Assembly (NCBI RefSeq): GCF_000262245.1
Contig: NZ_AJSX01000047.1
Location: 62,001 to 126,000 of the forward strand
Source: Pasteurella bettyae CCUG 2042
GTDB taxonomy: Bacteria; Pseudomonadota; Gammaproteobacteria; Enterobacterales; Pasteurellaceae
DNA: 64,000 nt
Direction of reading: 5' to 3'
Part shown: in pieces, positions 30,594 through 40,739 of the stretch
How positions within the stretch are numbered: the stretch's first letter is position 1
Layout: the number at the start of each line of letters is the position of its first letter
Made by a program: the position numbers and the translations under genes
The notes under the pieces: model-generated
The model's database searches: none
Told to the model about the DNA's origin: nothing
The model's input: only the letters and a program-made list of their open reading frames with translations

Positions 30594-31889
30594 TTATGCT
30601 TGTGGATTCATTACTTCATCAAAAGTGGACGCTTTTTCTGTTACTTGTGCTTTTGCAAGAACGGCATCAATAGCTTGTTCTTCTAATACAACATTACGAA
30701 TGTTATTCATTAATTCGTTATTTTTGCTATAGTATTCAACCACTTCAGCAGGTTGTTCGTAAGCTGATGCAATATCTTCAATCATTGCTTTAACTTTATC
30801 TTCATCGGCTTTTAATTCATTTGAAGAGATCACTTGAGATAATAATAAGCCAATTTGCACACGACGTTTTGCTTGTTCTTCAAATAACTCACGTGGTAAT
30901 TGAGCAGCTTGTTGAGTATTGCCACCAAAACGTTGAGCTGCTTGAGCACGTAAAGTTTCAATTTCTTGATCAACCGCTGCGGCAGGCACATCAATTGGAT
31001 TTTGTTCAATTAAGCCATCAATAACTTGTTTTTTTACTTTTGCAGTTAAAGCATTTTTTAATTCACGTTGCATATTTTTACGAATTTCAGTACGTAAATC
31101 ATCAACTGATTTTGTATTTGGACCAAATTTAGCAATGAATTCGTTTGTTAATTCAGGTAATACCATAACTTCGACTTTTTTCATGGTAATAGCAAATTTA
31201 GCTGCTTTACCTTTTAAGTTTTCTGCGTGATATTCTTCAGGGAATGTCACATCAATGTCAAATTTATCGCCAGCTTTATGACCTAAAATACCTTCTTCAA
31301 AACCTGGAATCATTCGGCCTTGACCCATTGCTAAAACGAAATCATTAGCTTTGCCGCCTTCAAATTCTTCACCGTCTACTGAACCAACAAAGTCGATAGT
31401 GACACGATCTTCTTTATTTGCAGCATTATCTGTTTCAGCCCAAGTTGCTTGTTGTTTACGTAGTACTTCAACCATGTTGTCCACGTCAGCATCTGAGATT
31501 TCAACAGTTGTTTTTTCAACCTTGATATTTTCTAAGCCTTGTAATATTACTTCTGGGTACACTTCAAATGTTGCTGTAAATTGTAAATCTTTACCAACTT
31601 CATAACTTTCAACAGCGAATGTTGGGCGACCAGCTAGGTTGACTTTTTCTTGGAACGCTAAATCAAAGAAATGGCGTGGTAATAAATCATTTAATACATC
31701 TTGACGCACTGAAGCACCAAAACGTTTTTCAATAATTTGTGCAGGAACTTTACCTTTACGGAAACCATCAATACGCGCAGTTTTAGAAACACGTTTTAAT
31801 TCTTCACGTACAGCTGTTTCAACAGTTTCTGCCGGAACGGTGATAGTGACACGACGCTCAAGACCTTGAGTTGTTTCAATAGTTGTCAT
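30594..31889 (-). CDS. tig: Trigger factor
   Basis: Ribosome-bound chaperone and prolyl isomerase for nascent chains. The N-terminal ribosome-binding domain has [17 protein letters not shown] (the GFRxGxxP signature). The FKBP-type domain is about 150-245 ([19 protein letters not shown]), and a helical C-terminal arm follows. 431 residues, with GAGG 9 bases before the ATG. It heads the tig-clpP-clpX-lon series. Confidence 0.98.
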   Translation of the reverse strand: MTTIETTQGLERRVTITVPAETVETAVREELKRVSKTARIDGFRKGKVPAQIIEKRFGASVRQDVLNDLLPRHFFDLAFQEKVNLAGRPTFAVESYEVGKDLQFTATFEVYPEVILQGLENIKVEKTTVEISDADVDNMVEVLRKQQATWAETDNAANKEDRVTIDFVGSVDGEEFEGGKANDFVLAMGQGRMIPGFEEGILGHKAGDKFDIDVTFPEEYHAENLKGKAAKFAITMKKVEVMVLPELTNEFIAKFGPNTKSVDDLRTEIRKNMQRELKNALTAKVKKQVIDGLIEQNPIDVPAAAVDQEIETLRAQAAQRFGGNTQQAAQLPRELFEEQAKRRVQIGLLLSQVISSNELKADEDKVKAMIEDIASAYEQPAEVVEYYSKNNELMNNIRNVVLEEQAIDAVLAKAQVTEKASTFDEVMNPQA

Positions 31890-32049
31890 TCTTCTTTTAC
31901 CTCGAATTGAATTGAATGTGCAATCGGCGAACGCTTACACCGAATACGGGTTTAAATTGATATAAACTAGAGAATTATATCGCTAGTCAAGGATACAGTC
32001 GAGGAAATGAGATAGAAAAAAAAAGACTTGCTTAAAAAATGAACTAAAA

Positions 32050-32088
32050 TAAAAGAAAAACCCTATTTTACTTTTGTAAAATAGGGTT
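32050..32088 (-). terminator. Terminator of kbp
   Basis: AACCCTATTTTAC pairs perfectly with GTAAAATAGGGTT (13 pairs, 4-base loop), followed by TTTTTC on the minus strand, directly after the gene. Confidence 0.9.
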
Positions 32089-32098
32089 CGATAATCAA

Positions 32099-32542
32099 TT
32101 AAAGTGCTTTTGGAACGCGGATTTTTTGACCTGGGAAGATTTTGTTTTCATCTTTAATCACTTCTTTGTTGGCTTCAACAATGGCTTTATATTTTGCACC
32201 GTTGCCGTAATATTTTTCAGCGATTGCCCATAAAGTGTCGCCTTTTTGGATAACGTAAAATTCATCATCACCACCAAGGACATCACCATTTAAGATGTTA
32301 ACACCTTCTGCTTTAACGGAAGAAATGCCAGCAATGTTACCTGCCATTAAAATTGCTTTTTCTAATGCGCTTGCTGATTTTGCTGTACCTTGAATATTTG
32401 CAACGCCATTTTCAACAGTGACATTAAGATTTTCAACACCTGGATTATCTTCAGCAATGTGATTAGTGACCGCTTGTGAAGCTTCTTCTTCTTTGTTGAA
32501 GATTTTTTTACCAATATTACTTACGAAGTCGAATAAACCCAT
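32099..32542 (-). CDS. kbp: BON-LysM protein, potassium-binding Kbp (YgaU) type
   Basis: Small cytosolic protein whose E. coli relative binds potassium. The start MGLFDFVSNIGKKIF is very like YgaU. A BON domain occupies about 30-85 (ENLNVTVENGVANIQGTA, AGNIAGISSV) and a LysM domain about 97-145 (YVIQKGDTLWAIAEKYYG, IFPGQKIRVP). There is no signal peptide, as in YgaU. The 147 residues match. It is a single-gene unit. Confidence 0.9.
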   Translation of the reverse strand: MGLFDFVSNIGKKIFNKEEEASQAVTNHIAEDNPGVENLNVTVENGVANIQGTAKSASALEKAILMAGNIAGISSVKAEGVNILNGDVLGGDDEFYVIQKGDTLWAIAEKYYGNGAKYKAIVEANKEVIKDENKIFPGQKIRVPKAL

Positions 32543-32666
32543 TTTTCTTTCCTTTTATTAAAGTTGATTGATAACGACAGAGTAAACATAACGAAATAAA
32601 ATAGCGACGTCTATAAAATTTACATTAATTGAAAATTTTCCTAAAAGCTACCGCACTTTTCATTAT

Positions 32667-33527
32667 TTATACTTGTTGGGTATTATTTTTATATGCTTCT
32701 AATGTGTTATACATCAGCATAGCTACAGTCATTGGTCCCACACCACCAGGTACAGGCGTAATGAAACTTGCATGTTCAGCAGCGGTTGCAAATTCAACAT
32801 CACCACGGAGTTTGCCATCTTCACCACGATTAATACCTACATCGATTACTATAGCACCATCTTTGACCCAATTTCCTGGAATAAATTCAGTTTTTCCAAG
32901 AGCAGCAACTAAAATATCTGCTTGACGAACAAAAGATTCTAGATCTTTCGTTTTACTATGCGTTACGGTCACCGTACAACCTTTTAATAATAGTTCCATA
33001 GCCATTGGACGTCCCACAATATTTGATGCTCCAACAACTACAGCATGTAGCCCTTTAAGGTTTTCTCCCGTGCTTTCTAATAATTTAATAACACCAAATG
33101 GTGTACAAGAACGGAGCTTAGGAATACGTTGGCATAATCGCCCAACATTATATGGATGGAAACCATCAACGTCTTTGTTCGGTGATATAGCTTCAAGTAC
33201 TTTAGTGCCATTAATATGTTTAGGTAAGGGTAACTGCACTAAAATACCATCAATCTTATCATCATGATTTAGCTGGTTGATTAATTCAAGTAATTCTTCT
33301 TCTGATATGCTTTCTGGAAGATCATAGGATTGTGAAAAAATGCCTATTTCAGCACAGCTTTTGCGTTTACTAGCAACATAGACTTGAGATGCAGGATTTT
33401 CACCAACGAGAATCACGGCTAACCCAGGCGCTCGTTTACCTTGCATTACATATTCTTTAACTTGTTGAGTTAGTTCGGATTTTATCTGTTTGGCGGTGGC
33501 TGTTCCTGAAATGATTTGTGCAGTCAT
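32667..33527 (-). CDS. folD: Bifunctional methylene-THF dehydrogenase/methenyl-THF cyclohydrolase
   Basis: Interconverts one-carbon tetrahydrofolate forms with [18 protein letters not shown] carries the catalytic lysine. QLPLPKHI and [15 protein letters not shown] are substrate motifs, and [18 protein letters not shown] is the nucleotide-binding turn. [14 protein letters not shown] lies near the end. 286 residues; AAGGA precedes the ATG. It stands between kbp and the tRNA pair. Confidence 0.98.
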   Translation of the reverse strand: MTAQIISGTATAKQIKSELTQQVKEYVMQGKRAPGLAVILVGENPASQVYVASKRKSCAEIGIFSQSYDLPESISEEELLELINQLNHDDKIDGILVQLPLPKHINGTKVLEAISPNKDVDGFHPYNVGRLCQRIPKLRSCTPFGVIKLLESTGENLKGLHAVVVGASNIVGRPMAMELLLKGCTVTVTHSKTKDLESFVRQADILVAALGKTEFIPGNWVKDGAIVIDVGINRGEDGKLRGDVEFATAAEHASFITPVPGGVGPMTVAMLMYNTLEAYKNNTQQV

Positions 33528-33654
33528 GCATACATCCTTTTGTTTTGTTAAATTTATGTTATAAAACGGCTGCTATTTTCGCAAACTTTGGCGGAGATTG
33601 TAAGCCTAATATGAAATAAATTTAATCGATTAAATAAAAAAATAGAAAAAATTA

Positions 33655-33682
33655 TTGACTGAAATAAAAAGCTCTCTATAAT
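33655..33682 (+). promoter_or_regulatory. Sigma-70 promoter of the tRNA pair
   Basis: TTGACT and a perfect TATAAT are separated by 16 bases, with the first tRNA beginning 15 bases beyond the -10 box. This is a strong consensus promoter as expected for stable RNA. Confidence 0.85.
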
Positions 33683-33696
33683 GGCACACATTCTGT

Positions 33697-33773
33697 CGGC
33701 GAGTAGCGCAGCTTGGTAGCGCAACTGGTTTGGGACCAGTGGGTCGTAGGTTCAAATCCTATCTCGCCGACCA
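33697..33773 (+). tRNA. tRNA-Pro (anticodon TGG)
   Basis: 77 bases folding as a cloverleaf: acceptor CGGCGAG/CTCGCCG, anticodon stem ACTGG/CCAGT with loop TTTGGGA giving anticodon TGG, T loop GGTTCAAATCC, discriminator A and encoded CCA. Confidence 0.96.
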
Positions 33774-33799
33774 CTTCATACATCGATATCCAATGTAAT

Positions 33800-33876
33800 G
33801 CGCCCTTAGCTCAGCTGGATAGAGCAACGGCCTTCTAAGCCGTAGGTCATTGGTTCGAATCCAATAGGGCGTGCCA
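33800..33876 (+). tRNA. tRNA-Arg (anticodon TCT)
   Basis: 77 bases: acceptor GCGCCCT/AGGGCGT, anticodon stem ACGGC/GCCGT with loop CTTCTAA giving TCT, T loop GGTTCGAATCC, and encoded CCA. It lies 26 bases after tRNA-Pro and is probably co-transcribed. Confidence 0.96.
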
Positions 33877-33956
33877 TTTATTCTACTTATTCCATATATT
33901 TGAACGTTGGTATGAAATTTTTTAATTTAATACCGCACTTTTGTATTGTATCCATA

Positions 33957-33990
33957 TGAAAAAGGGCGAAAGATTTTTTACGCCCTTATT
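33957..33990. terminator. Bidirectional terminator between tRNA-Arg and the YpfJ-like gene
   Basis: AAGGGCG and CGCCCTT pair around a 12-base loop, with T-rich tails on both strands. It ends the converging tRNA and minus-strand gene transcripts. Confidence 0.8.
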
Positions 33991-34000
33991 TTATTTACAA

Positions 34001-34597
34001 CTAATTACCAAAGGTATTACATTGCGTAGGGTCACCTGTTTGTAAACCGCGTTTAAACCAGGCTAAACGTTGTTGTGATGTTCCGTGAGTGAAACTATCA
34101 GGCACGACATAACCTTGGCTTTGTTTTTGTAAACGATCATCGTCTGATGCGCCTAATTGATGTTTCATATCGTTATAGAATGAAAGATCAAGGTAAACCA
34201 TATGATCATTTGGACAATAGAAAGGTCCCATTGCTGCTTGACCTGTTCCACATGAAGTACGAGTGGCTCCCGTATAAAGCACCATGGTTGGTGCTTGGTA
34301 GGTTTGTCCATTACGAGAGAAATAAGTTTGCCACGTGTTTTCTGTATCCGCTAAAACAACACGAGATAAACTATTTAAGGCTGCTTCTTCACTGCTATTT
34401 AATGAAGATGAATTACCGCCAATACTGCTATCTGCTCCAACAAAACCCGATAAATCCACACCGTAATAAGCGCCCACTAATAAAATAATAAAGCCTAATA
34501 CGCCTGTTTTTTTGCCACCAAATATTGAGCCACCAGAGCTGCCATCTGTGCGTCTGTCTTCAACATTTGTACTTTCACGACGACCTTGCCAACGCAT
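34001..34597 (-). CDS. ypfJ: YpfJ-family neutral zinc metallopeptidase homologue lacking the catalytic centre
   Basis: The N-terminus ([16 protein letters not shown], one membrane segment about residues 32-50, then [17 protein letters not shown] and [16 protein letters not shown]) and C-terminus ([28 protein letters not shown]) match E. coli YpfJ closely. The full family has about 285 residues; this product has 198. The missing piece is the roughly 90 residues that hold the HEVGHH zinc site and the later Glu/Asp ligand region. The frame jumps straight from LGAS to DDDRLQKQ. The frame is intact, so the deletion is a multiple of three. As written it cannot bind zinc by the usual motif. It may be a decaying gene, a non-enzymatic remnant or an assembly error. 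Confidence 0.8.
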   Translation of the reverse strand: MRWQGRRESTNVEDRRTDGSSGGSIFGGKKTGVLGFIILLVGAYYGVDLSGFVGADSSIGGNSSSLNSSEEAALNSLSRVVLADTENTWQTYFSRNGQTYQAPTMVLYTGATRTSCGTGQAAMGPFYCPNDHMVYLDLSFYNDMKHQLGASDDDRLQKQSQGYVVPDSFTHGTSQQRLAWFKRGLQTGDPTQCNTFGN

Positions 34598-34715
34598 AAT
34601 ATTACCTTCTGTTAAAATGAAATAATCGATTAAGTCAATATTCTACAATAACAATTTAAAAAGTGCGGTACAAAATTACAAAATTTTGCAAAACTTTATG
34701 GTTGGGCATCTTTTT

Positions 34716-34744
34716 TTGCAAGTTGATAGCTAAATAGATACAAT
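34716..34744 (+). promoter_or_regulatory. Sigma-70 promoter of queCDE
   Basis: TTGCAA and TACAAT separated by exactly 17 bases, about 15 bases upstream of the preQ1 aptamer. The predicted transcript starts near 34751. Confidence 0.65.
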
Positions 34745-34759
34745 GTCGCTTCAATTAAT

Positions 34760-34796
34760 CGTGGTTCGAGAACCTCCCACGCAAAAAAACTAAGGA
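34760..34796 (+). promoter_or_regulatory. preQ1-I riboswitch upstream of queC
   Basis: CGTGG pairs with CCACG around a loop containing TTCGAGAACCT. A run of adenines and CTAAGGA follow, the compact H-type pseudoknot layout of preQ1 class I aptamers. The tail includes AAGGA, the queC ribosome site, 6 bases before the ATG. Ligand binding would therefore hide the ribosome site (translational OFF switch). The genes downstream make the preQ1 precursor, as expected for feedback control. Confidence 0.88.
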
Positions 34797-34801
34797 AAAT
34801 A

Positions 34802-35470
34802 ATGAATATTTTGAATCCAAATGATAATCGTAAAGCGGTTGTTATCTTTTCTGGTGGGCAAGATTCCACTACCTGTTTAATTAAAGCCATTGCGGATTAT
34901 GGGGTTGCTAATGTTGAAGTGATCACTTTCCAATATGGTCAACGTCATGCTATTGAGTTAGAAAAAGCACAATGGATTGCTGAAGATCTTGGTGTTAAAC
35001 AAACCCTTATTGATACTTCAGTAATTAAAGCTATCACGACTAATGCGATGATGGAAAATATTGAAATCACAAAAGATAAAAATAATATGCCAAATACTTT
35101 TGTTGATGGGCGTAATGCAATCTTTTTACTTTACGCAGCCATTTATGCTAAGGGACAAGGCATTACTGATATTATCACTGGTGTTTGTGAAACCGATTTT
35201 AGTGGCTATCCTGATTGTCGAGATGTGTTTGTGAAATCCATGAATGTAACGTTAAATCTTGCAATGGATTATCAGTTCAATATCATTACACCATTAATGT
35301 ATTTAACCAAAGCTCAGACTTGGCAATTAGCTGATGAATTAGGTGCATTGGATTATATACGTGAGCATACACATACTTGTTATCTCGGTGTTGAGGGCGG
35401 CTGCGGTAGCTGTCCAAGTTGTCTATTACGTGAAAACGGTTTAAATGAATATTTATCTTCAAAACAATAA
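34802..35470 (+). CDS. queC: 7-cyano-7-deazaguanine synthase QueC
   Basis: Converts carboxy-deazaguanine to preQ0 with ATP and ammonia, on the way to queuosine in tRNA. The PP-loop [11 protein letters not shown] is at about residues 18-28. [15 protein letters not shown] is the substrate region, and four cysteines in [16 protein letters not shown] bind zinc. 222 residues is normal. It is first in queC-queD-queE behind the riboswitch. Confidence 0.97.
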   Translation: MNILNPNDNRKAVVIFSGGQDSTTCLIKAIADYGVANVEVITFQYGQRHAIELEKAQWIAEDLGVKQTLIDTSVIKAITTNAMMENIEITKDKNNMPNTFVDGRNAIFLLYAAIYAKGQGITDIITGVCETDFSGYPDCRDVFVKSMNVTLNLAMDYQFNIITPLMYLTKAQTWQLADELGALDYIREHTHTCYLGVEGGCGSCPSCLLRENGLNEYLSSKQ

Positions 35471-35484
35471 TACGAGTGAGCATT

Positions 35485-35910
35485 ATGTTTAAAGTTTCAA
35501 AAGAATTTAGTTTTGATATGGCGCATATCTTAGATGGACATGATGGTAAATGCCAAAACTTACATGGACATACCTATAAGTTACAAGTAGAAGTCAGTGG
35601 TAATTTACATGCAGAAGGTGCCAAAAAAGGTATGGTTATTGATTTTTCTGATGTAAAGGAAATTGTAAAAGCATTTATTCTCGATCCAATGGATCATGCA
35701 TTTATTTATGATATTAACAGTGAACGAGAAACCAAGATTGCCAATCTGCTGGTGGAACTCAAATCTAAAACCTTTGGTATTCCAGTGCGTACCACAGCGG
35801 AAGAAATGTCACGTTTTATATTTAACCGCTTAAAACATGAAGTAGGCTTACCTGTGTCTGCTATCCGTTTATGGGAAACTCCAACTTCATTTTGTGAATA
35901 TCGAGAATAG
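35485..35910 (+). CDS. queD: 6-carboxy-tetrahydropterin synthase QueD
   Basis: Makes 6-carboxy-tetrahydropterin from dihydroneopterin triphosphate in queuosine synthesis. FSFDMAHIL, GKCQNLHGHTY (catalytic Cys and zinc histidines) and DPMDHAFIYD are family motifs; WETPTSFCEY is the C-terminal Glu motif. The ATG at 35485 gives 141 residues; an in-frame GTG at 35476 is possible. It follows queC closely and overlaps queE. Confidence 0.95.
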   Translation: MFKVSKEFSFDMAHILDGHDGKCQNLHGHTYKLQVEVSGNLHAEGAKKGMVIDFSDVKEIVKAFILDPMDHAFIYDINSERETKIANLLVELKSKTFGIPVRTTAEEMSRFIFNRLKHEVGLPVSAIRLWETPTSFCEYRE

Positions 35911-36544
35911 TGCGGTGCGAAATCAGCTAATTTCTAATCCGAGCTATCCGATTGTTGAAATTTTTCAAAGCTTACAAGGAGAAGGCTTTAATACAGGCAT
36001 GTCTAGTATCTTTGTGCGCTTTGGTAAATGCAATTTAGCTTGCCCTTGGTGTGATACTAATTATGAGCAGTTTGAAATGATGAGCTTACAACAGATTTTG
36101 GAAAAAGTGCGGTCATTTTCGGCGAAAAATATTATTATCACTGGTGGTGAACCAAGTATTCAGCCAAAACTTTCATTACTCCTTGAGCAATTAAAAGCAG
36201 AAGGGTATTTTCTTGCTATTGAAACGAATGGATTGAAAGAAATCCCAGCACAAATTGATTATATTGCGACTAGTCCAAAGGCAATGTATGCACAGAAATA
36301 TAGCCGCCGTTGTATTCCCATTGCCAATGAAGTACGTATTGTTGTGGATGCTGATGCAAAGCAGTTCTGTCAGCAGATAGAACAACAGATTCAAGCTGAA
36401 CACTATTATCTCTCGCCTTGTGAGATTGATGGTAAAATGAACTTATTAGAAACTATTCAGCTACTAGGGGCATTAAATCAACGTAAAGATAAGCCAAAAT
36501 GGCAGTTGAGTATTCAAACTCATAAATTGATTGGTATTGAATAA
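35894..36544 (+). CDS. queE: 7-carboxy-7-deazaguanine synthase QueE
   Basis: Radical-SAM enzyme that contracts the pterin ring to 7-carboxy-7-deazaguanine. The cluster motif is GKCNLACPWCD (C-x3-C-x2-C). FQSLQGEGFNTGM precedes it and IITGGEPSIQP is the SAM-binding GGE motif. The probable start is GTG 35894, overlapping the queD end by 17 bases; another in-frame GTG lies at 35915. The overlap itself carries a near-match uptake signal. 216 residues. Confidence 0.95.
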   Translation: MNIENSAVRNQLISNPSYPIVEIFQSLQGEGFNTGMSSIFVRFGKCNLACPWCDTNYEQFEMMSLQQILEKVRSFSAKNIIITGGEPSIQPKLSLLLEQLKAEGYFLAIETNGLKEIPAQIDYIATSPKAMYAQKYSRRCIPIANEVRIVVDADAKQFCQQIEQQIQAEHYYLSPCEIDGKMNLLETIQLLGALNQRKDKPKWQLSIQTHKLIGIE

Positions 36545-36548
36545 TAAA

Positions 36549-36578
36549 AAGGCTTGAGCGATCTCAAGCCTATTTTTT
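36549..36578. terminator. Bidirectional terminator between queE and yfgM
   Basis: GGCTTGAG pairs with CTCAAGCC around 4 bases, followed by TATTTTTT on the plus strand and preceded by an A run. It serves both converging units. Confidence 0.9.
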
Positions 36579-36588
36579 ATGGATTAGA

Positions 36589-37206
36589 TTACAAATTATT
36601 TAAACGTACTTGTAATAATTGTTGTTCTAAGGCAGAAGCCATTCCTGATTTTTTTGCTTCTTCATATTGTGCTTTGGCTGCTGCTTTATCGCCTTTAGCA
36701 AATAAGATATCGCCTGTTAGTAATTGTTTACGTACATTCCAAGTAGCATCTTTCACTAAATCTAAGCTTTGTTGTGCAGCATCAAATTCTTTCAATTGGA
36801 ATTGCACATTAGCTAAGCGTAATGCTGCTATAGATGAGAAAATTTCATCAGGGGATTCAGTAATTGCTTGTTTTAAAATAGTTTCAGCCTGCGCAAAATC
36901 CTGTTTATCTACTGCTGCTTTAGCTTGTTCAAATAGTGCTAAGGTGGCATAGCTAGTTTTACCATTTGTTTTTACAAATTCAGCTAATGCAGGTGCTTTA
37001 GATGGATCTTGTTGGAATTCATAAATAACACGATCATATTGTGCTGAAAGTTCGTGGTTTTTAGCAATTTGATAGTCTTGCCAATAACGCCAGCCAAATA
37101 CCCCAGCGATGGCAATAATTGCTGAAACAATGATGGTTTTGCCGTTTTCTTTCCAGAAATTCTTAATTTCATTAATTTCTTGTTCTTCTAAACTGGTATA
37201 AGCCAT
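36589..37206 (-). CDS. yfgM: Ancillary SecYEG translocon subunit YfgM (TPR protein)
   Basis: Inner-membrane protein that links the Sec translocon to periplasmic chaperones such as PpiD. The N-terminus YTSLEEQEINEIKNFWKENG is typical. One membrane segment lies at about 23-41, then tetratricopeptide-like helices (about 80-200: FAQAETILKQAI, FDAAQQSLDL). 205 residues. It follows hisS by about 10 bases, the conserved hisS-yfgM order; bamB and der, which usually come next, are absent. Confidence 0.93.
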   Translation of the reverse strand: MAYTSLEEQEINEIKNFWKENGKTIIVSAIIAIAGVFGWRYWQDYQIAKNHELSAQYDRVIYEFQQDPSKAPALAEFVKTNGKTSYATLALFEQAKAAVDKQDFAQAETILKQAITESPDEIFSSIAALRLANVQFQLKEFDAAQQSLDLVKDATWNVRKQLLTGDILFAKGDKAAAKAQYEEAKKSGMASALEQQLLQVRLNNL

Positions 37207-37216
37207 ATTTTATTCC

Positions 37217-38488
37217 TCAAAATTCAGTTTTTAAATGTTCAATAACGTTATCAAGAGCGATAGTTTGTTGGTCAGCACCGCTGAGTAAATGTTTTACTAC
37301 CACTTGATTGTTTTGTAATTCTGATTCACCAATAACTAAAGCAATTTTAGCACCTACTTTATCAGCGCGTTTAAATTGTTTCTTAAAGTTACCGCCAGAG
37401 CAGTGTAGCATGACACGTAATTGAGGTTGCTCAGAACGAATTTGTTCTGCTAATTTAAAGGCGGCAACTGTGGTACCTTCCCCTTGGTAAACCATATAAA
37501 TATCTACTGCATTTTCGACAGGGATATTGTGATTTACTTCTTGAACTAATAATACTAAACGTTCTAAGCCCATAGCAAATCCAACTCCTGGAGAGGCATG
37601 TCCACCAAGTTGTTCTACTAAACCATCATAACGACCACCACCACATACGGTACCCTGAGCACCTAATGCTGAAGTAACCCATTCAAATACTGTTTTGTTG
37701 TAATAGTCTAAGCCACGTACTAATTTAGGATTGATTTCATAACGAATGTTCATTGCATCTAATAATGAGCAAAGTTGAGCAAAATGTTCACGGCTATCAT
37801 CATCTAAATAATCTAATAACTTAGGCGCACCGTTTAATGCATCTTGTAAAGCTTCATTTTTAGTATCTAAGATACGCAATGGATTTTTTACTAAGCGTTC
37901 TTTTTCTTCATCATTCATTAAATCAGTATATTGTTGTAAGAATTCTACTAATACTGAACGATAGTTAGCACGTGCTTCTAATGAGCCAATTGAATTAAGT
38001 TGTAAAGATACATGTTGATCAATGCCAAGTGCTTTCCATAAGCGTGCTGTTAGAATAATTAATTCTGCATCTACTTCCGCATTTGGAATACCGAAGATTT
38101 CTACACCAGCTTGGTGGAATTGACGATAGCGCCCTTTTTGTGGACGCTCATGGCGGAACATTGGCCCCATATACCATAATCGTTGTTCGTTGTTATAAAT
38201 CCAACCTCGTTCAATGGCTGCTCGTACACAGCCTGCGGTACCTTCTGGACGGAGTGTTAATTGCTCATCATTATCCCAGAAAGTATACATTTCTTTTGAT
38301 ACAACATCCGTGACTTCACCAATAGCACGAGCAAATAAAGGCGTGCTTTCCACGATAGGCATACGCACTTCAGAGTAGCCATAATTTGCTAATACACCAC
38401 GAACTTTACTTTCAACCCATTGCCATAATGGTGTTTCAGTTGGTGCACAATCATTCATACCACGGATTGCTTGAATTGTTTTCGCCAC
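37217..38488 (-). CDS. hisS: Histidine-tRNA ligase
   Basis: Class II aminoacyl-tRNA synthetase charging tRNA-His. Motif 2 is [16 protein letters not shown], the histidine A motif [14 protein letters not shown], and motif 3 [13 protein letters not shown]-terminal anticodon-binding domain follows. I chose the GTG at 38488 because AGGGAA lies about 8 bases before it and the protein then begins with the family start [12 protein letters not shown] (423 residues). ispG is just upstream. Confidence 0.97.
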   Translation of the reverse strand: MAKTIQAIRGMNDCAPTETPLWQWVESKVRGVLANYGYSEVRMPIVESTPLFARAIGEVTDVVSKEMYTFWDNDEQLTLRPEGTAGCVRAAIERGWIYNNEQRLWYMGPMFRHERPQKGRYRQFHQAGVEIFGIPNAEVDAELIILTARLWKALGIDQHVSLQLNSIGSLEARANYRSVLVEFLQQYTDLMNDEEKERLVKNPLRILDTKNEALQDALNGAPKLLDYLDDDSREHFAQLCSLLDAMNIRYEINPKLVRGLDYYNKTVFEWVTSALGAQGTVCGGGRYDGLVEQLGGHASPGVGFAMGLERLVLLVQEVNHNIPVENAVDIYMVYQGEGTTVAAFKLAEQIRSEQPQLRVMLHCSGGNFKKQFKRADKVGAKIALVIGESELQNNQVVVKHLLSGADQQTIALDNVIEHLKTEF

Positions 38489-38545
38489 GATAATTTCCCT
38501 ATTGTTAAAATACAAGCACGCACAAAGGTGCGTGCAATAAAATAA

Positions 38546-39652
38546 TTAAATAATACGATTTTTTGGATCTTGAGCCGCAACTTTCGCTCGAATTTTTGCT
38601 TCTAGTTGATCTACTATAGCTTCATTATCAAAACGCTCTTTTTGGCGTTCACCATCGAGGTAATAACCACTTTTTTTATTTCCTCCCGTTACGCCGAGAT
38701 CAGAAACCAAAGCTTCACCTGGGCCATTTACTACACAACCGATAATGGATACATCCATTGGCATAATAATATCCTCAAGACGTTGTTCCAACGCATTTAC
38801 TGTGCCAATCACGTCAAATTCTTGTCTTGAGCAGGTTGGGCAAGCAATAAAATTGATTCCACGAGAACGAATACGCAGGGATTTTAAAATATCAAAACCA
38901 ACTTTGATTTCTTCTACGGGATCGGCAGCCAAGGAAATTCGTAAAGTATCACCAATACCTTCTGCTAAAAGCATTCCTAAACCCACCGCACTTTTTACCG
39001 CACCCGCACGAGCACCACCAGCTTCAGTAATGCCTAAGTGTAAAGGTTGTGTAATAGCTTTGGCAAGTAAACGATATGATTCCACAGCTAAGAATACATC
39101 TGAGGCTTTAACGCTCACTTTAAATTGATCAAAATTCAGGCGATCTAAAATTTCTACATGTCGCAATGCAGATTCTAATAAGGCTTCAGGGGTTGGCTCA
39201 CCATATTTTTCTTGAATATCTTTTTCTAAGGAACCTGCATTGATACCAATACGAATAGGAATATTTTTATCTTTTGCACAATCAACCACTGCTCGAATGC
39301 GATCTTCACGCCCGATATTACCAGGATTAATGCGTAAGCAATCTACACCATATTCAGCGACTTTTAAGGCAATACGATAGTCAAAATGAATATCTGCGAC
39401 AAGAGGCACATTCACTTGTTGTTTGATTAGTTTGAATGCTTCAGCGGCATCCATCGTTGGTACAGAAACTCGCACAATATCTGCACCAACACGTTCTAAC
39501 GATTTAATTTGTGCAACAGTGGCTTGTACATCTGTTGTACGAGTATTTGTCATTGATTGAACAGCAATAGGCGCATCTCCACCTATTGGCACATTACCCA
39601 CATAGATTTTTTTAGATTCACGACGTTTAATCGTTGGTTTAAATGCAGACAT
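38546..39652 (-). CDS. ispG: 4-hydroxy-3-methylbut-2-enyl diphosphate synthase (flavodoxin)
   Basis: Penultimate MEP-pathway enzyme with a [4Fe-4S] cluster. The TIM barrel occupies the first 250 residues ([17 protein letters not shown]). The cluster cysteines lie in [11 protein letters not shown] and [11 protein letters not shown], with the invariant glutamate at the end of the latter. The start at 39652 ([13 protein letters not shown]) gives 368 residues, the Haemophilus length. It follows rodZ by 4 bases. Confidence 0.97.
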   Translation of the reverse strand: MSAFKPTIKRRESKKIYVGNVPIGGDAPIAVQSMTNTRTTDVQATVAQIKSLERVGADIVRVSVPTMDAAEAFKLIKQQVNVPLVADIHFDYRIALKVAEYGVDCLRINPGNIGREDRIRAVVDCAKDKNIPIRIGINAGSLEKDIQEKYGEPTPEALLESALRHVEILDRLNFDQFKVSVKASDVFLAVESYRLLAKAITQPLHLGITEAGGARAGAVKSAVGLGMLLAEGIGDTLRISLAADPVEEIKVGFDILKSLRIRSRGINFIACPTCSRQEFDVIGTVNALEQRLEDIIMPMDVSIIGCVVNGPGEALVSDLGVTGGNKKSGYYLDGERQKERFDNEAIVDQLEAKIRAKVAAQDPKNRII

Positions 39653-39656
39653 AATT

Positions 39657-40607
39657 TTATTGTAGTTTAAATTTAGCGACACGACCGTCAACTTTTAATG
39701 GATAAACTTCACCTTTGTAAGTGATTTTTACATTACTTGGTGCACCGATAATAACCGCATAGGGTGAACCTTCATTGAAGGTTAATATTTCGCCTTGTTT
39801 ATATTCTTTTTGTGCTAAAACTTTACGTTTTACATCTTTTACACTAATCCAACAATTAGCTCCTGTGACTTCAATTTGTAAATCACCAGCGACAGCAACA
39901 GAGGGCATAGTTTCTGTATTAGTGGCTTGTTCTGCTGTACTAGGCTCTGCTGTTGTATGTTGTTGCAACATTTCTTGTGCCGTGTTTGTGTGTTCTATTT
40001 GTGAACTTTCTGTTGTTGTAACAGGCGCTGGAGCAGGTGTTATCACTAGTGGTGATTGAGTGTCTTGGCTGATTGTTGCAGGCTGAACAGGCGTATCTAT
40101 TACAACAGCATCTGTAGATGAGTTGCTTTCTTTGTTAGATTTATCTTCATTTGCAACATAACTTTGGACTAAGTTATCACGTTCATAATTGGATTGTTGA
40201 TAGTTTTCCCACCACCAAAGTGCAGTCATGCCTAATACGCATAATGTCACTAATGTAGTAAGATAACCAATCCAACGATTATGTGAAGCATGATGGCTAA
40301 CAGCATGTTTAGCCTGCGTATTTTTGGTGAAATCATGATGTGGTGTGTCATCAATCTTTGCAATATCAGTTGACCAAGCCTGCTCTGGTAATTTGAGTAA
40401 TTTTGCATAATTACGCACATATCCTTTCATGAATATAGCAGGAATAGATTTTTGCTCAAGTTCATTATTTTCAATGGCTTCAATCACAAAGGCACGTAAG
40501 TTAAGTTTTTGTGCAACATCCTCAACTGAGAGGTTTAAATTTTCACGAGCTTGGCGAAATTTGTCGCCAAGAGAAGAAGTGGATTCAGTAGTTTTTTCGA
40601 TATTCAT
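39657..40607 (-). CDS. rodZ: Cytoskeleton protein RodZ
   Basis: Links MreB to the cell wall machinery and maintains rod shape. A cytoplasmic helix-turn-helix domain covers about 10-85 ([20 protein letters not shown]). A basic juxtamembrane stretch and one membrane segment (about 112-132) follow, then a Thr/Gln-rich periplasmic linker (about 150-230), and a C-terminal DUF4115 beta domain ([18 protein letters not shown]). 316 residues. It lies upstream of ispG, the conserved order. Confidence 0.93.
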   Translation of the reverse strand: MNIEKTTESTSSLGDKFRQARENLNLSVEDVAQKLNLRAFVIEAIENNELEQKSIPAIFMKGYVRNYAKLLKLPEQAWSTDIAKIDDTPHHDFTKNTQAKHAVSHHASHNRWIGYLTTLVTLCVLGMTALWWWENYQQSNYERDNLVQSYVANEDKSNKESNSSTDAVVIDTPVQPATISQDTQSPLVITPAPAPVTTTESSQIEHTNTAQEMLQQHTTAEPSTAEQATNTETMPSVAVAGDLQIEVTGANCWISVKDVKRKVLAQKEYKQGEILTFNEGSPYAVIIGAPSNVKITYKGEVYPLKVDGRVAKFKLQ

Positions 40608-40739
40608 AAGATAAATGTTTTATTCATAGGAGCAATACAGAAATTAGTAAAGTTTAAAGTCGTAATGCATCTTTTGCAACATTTATTATACATTATTCCA
40701 TAATAAGCTTCAGTAATTCTTCATTTCTAAAAAACTTGA

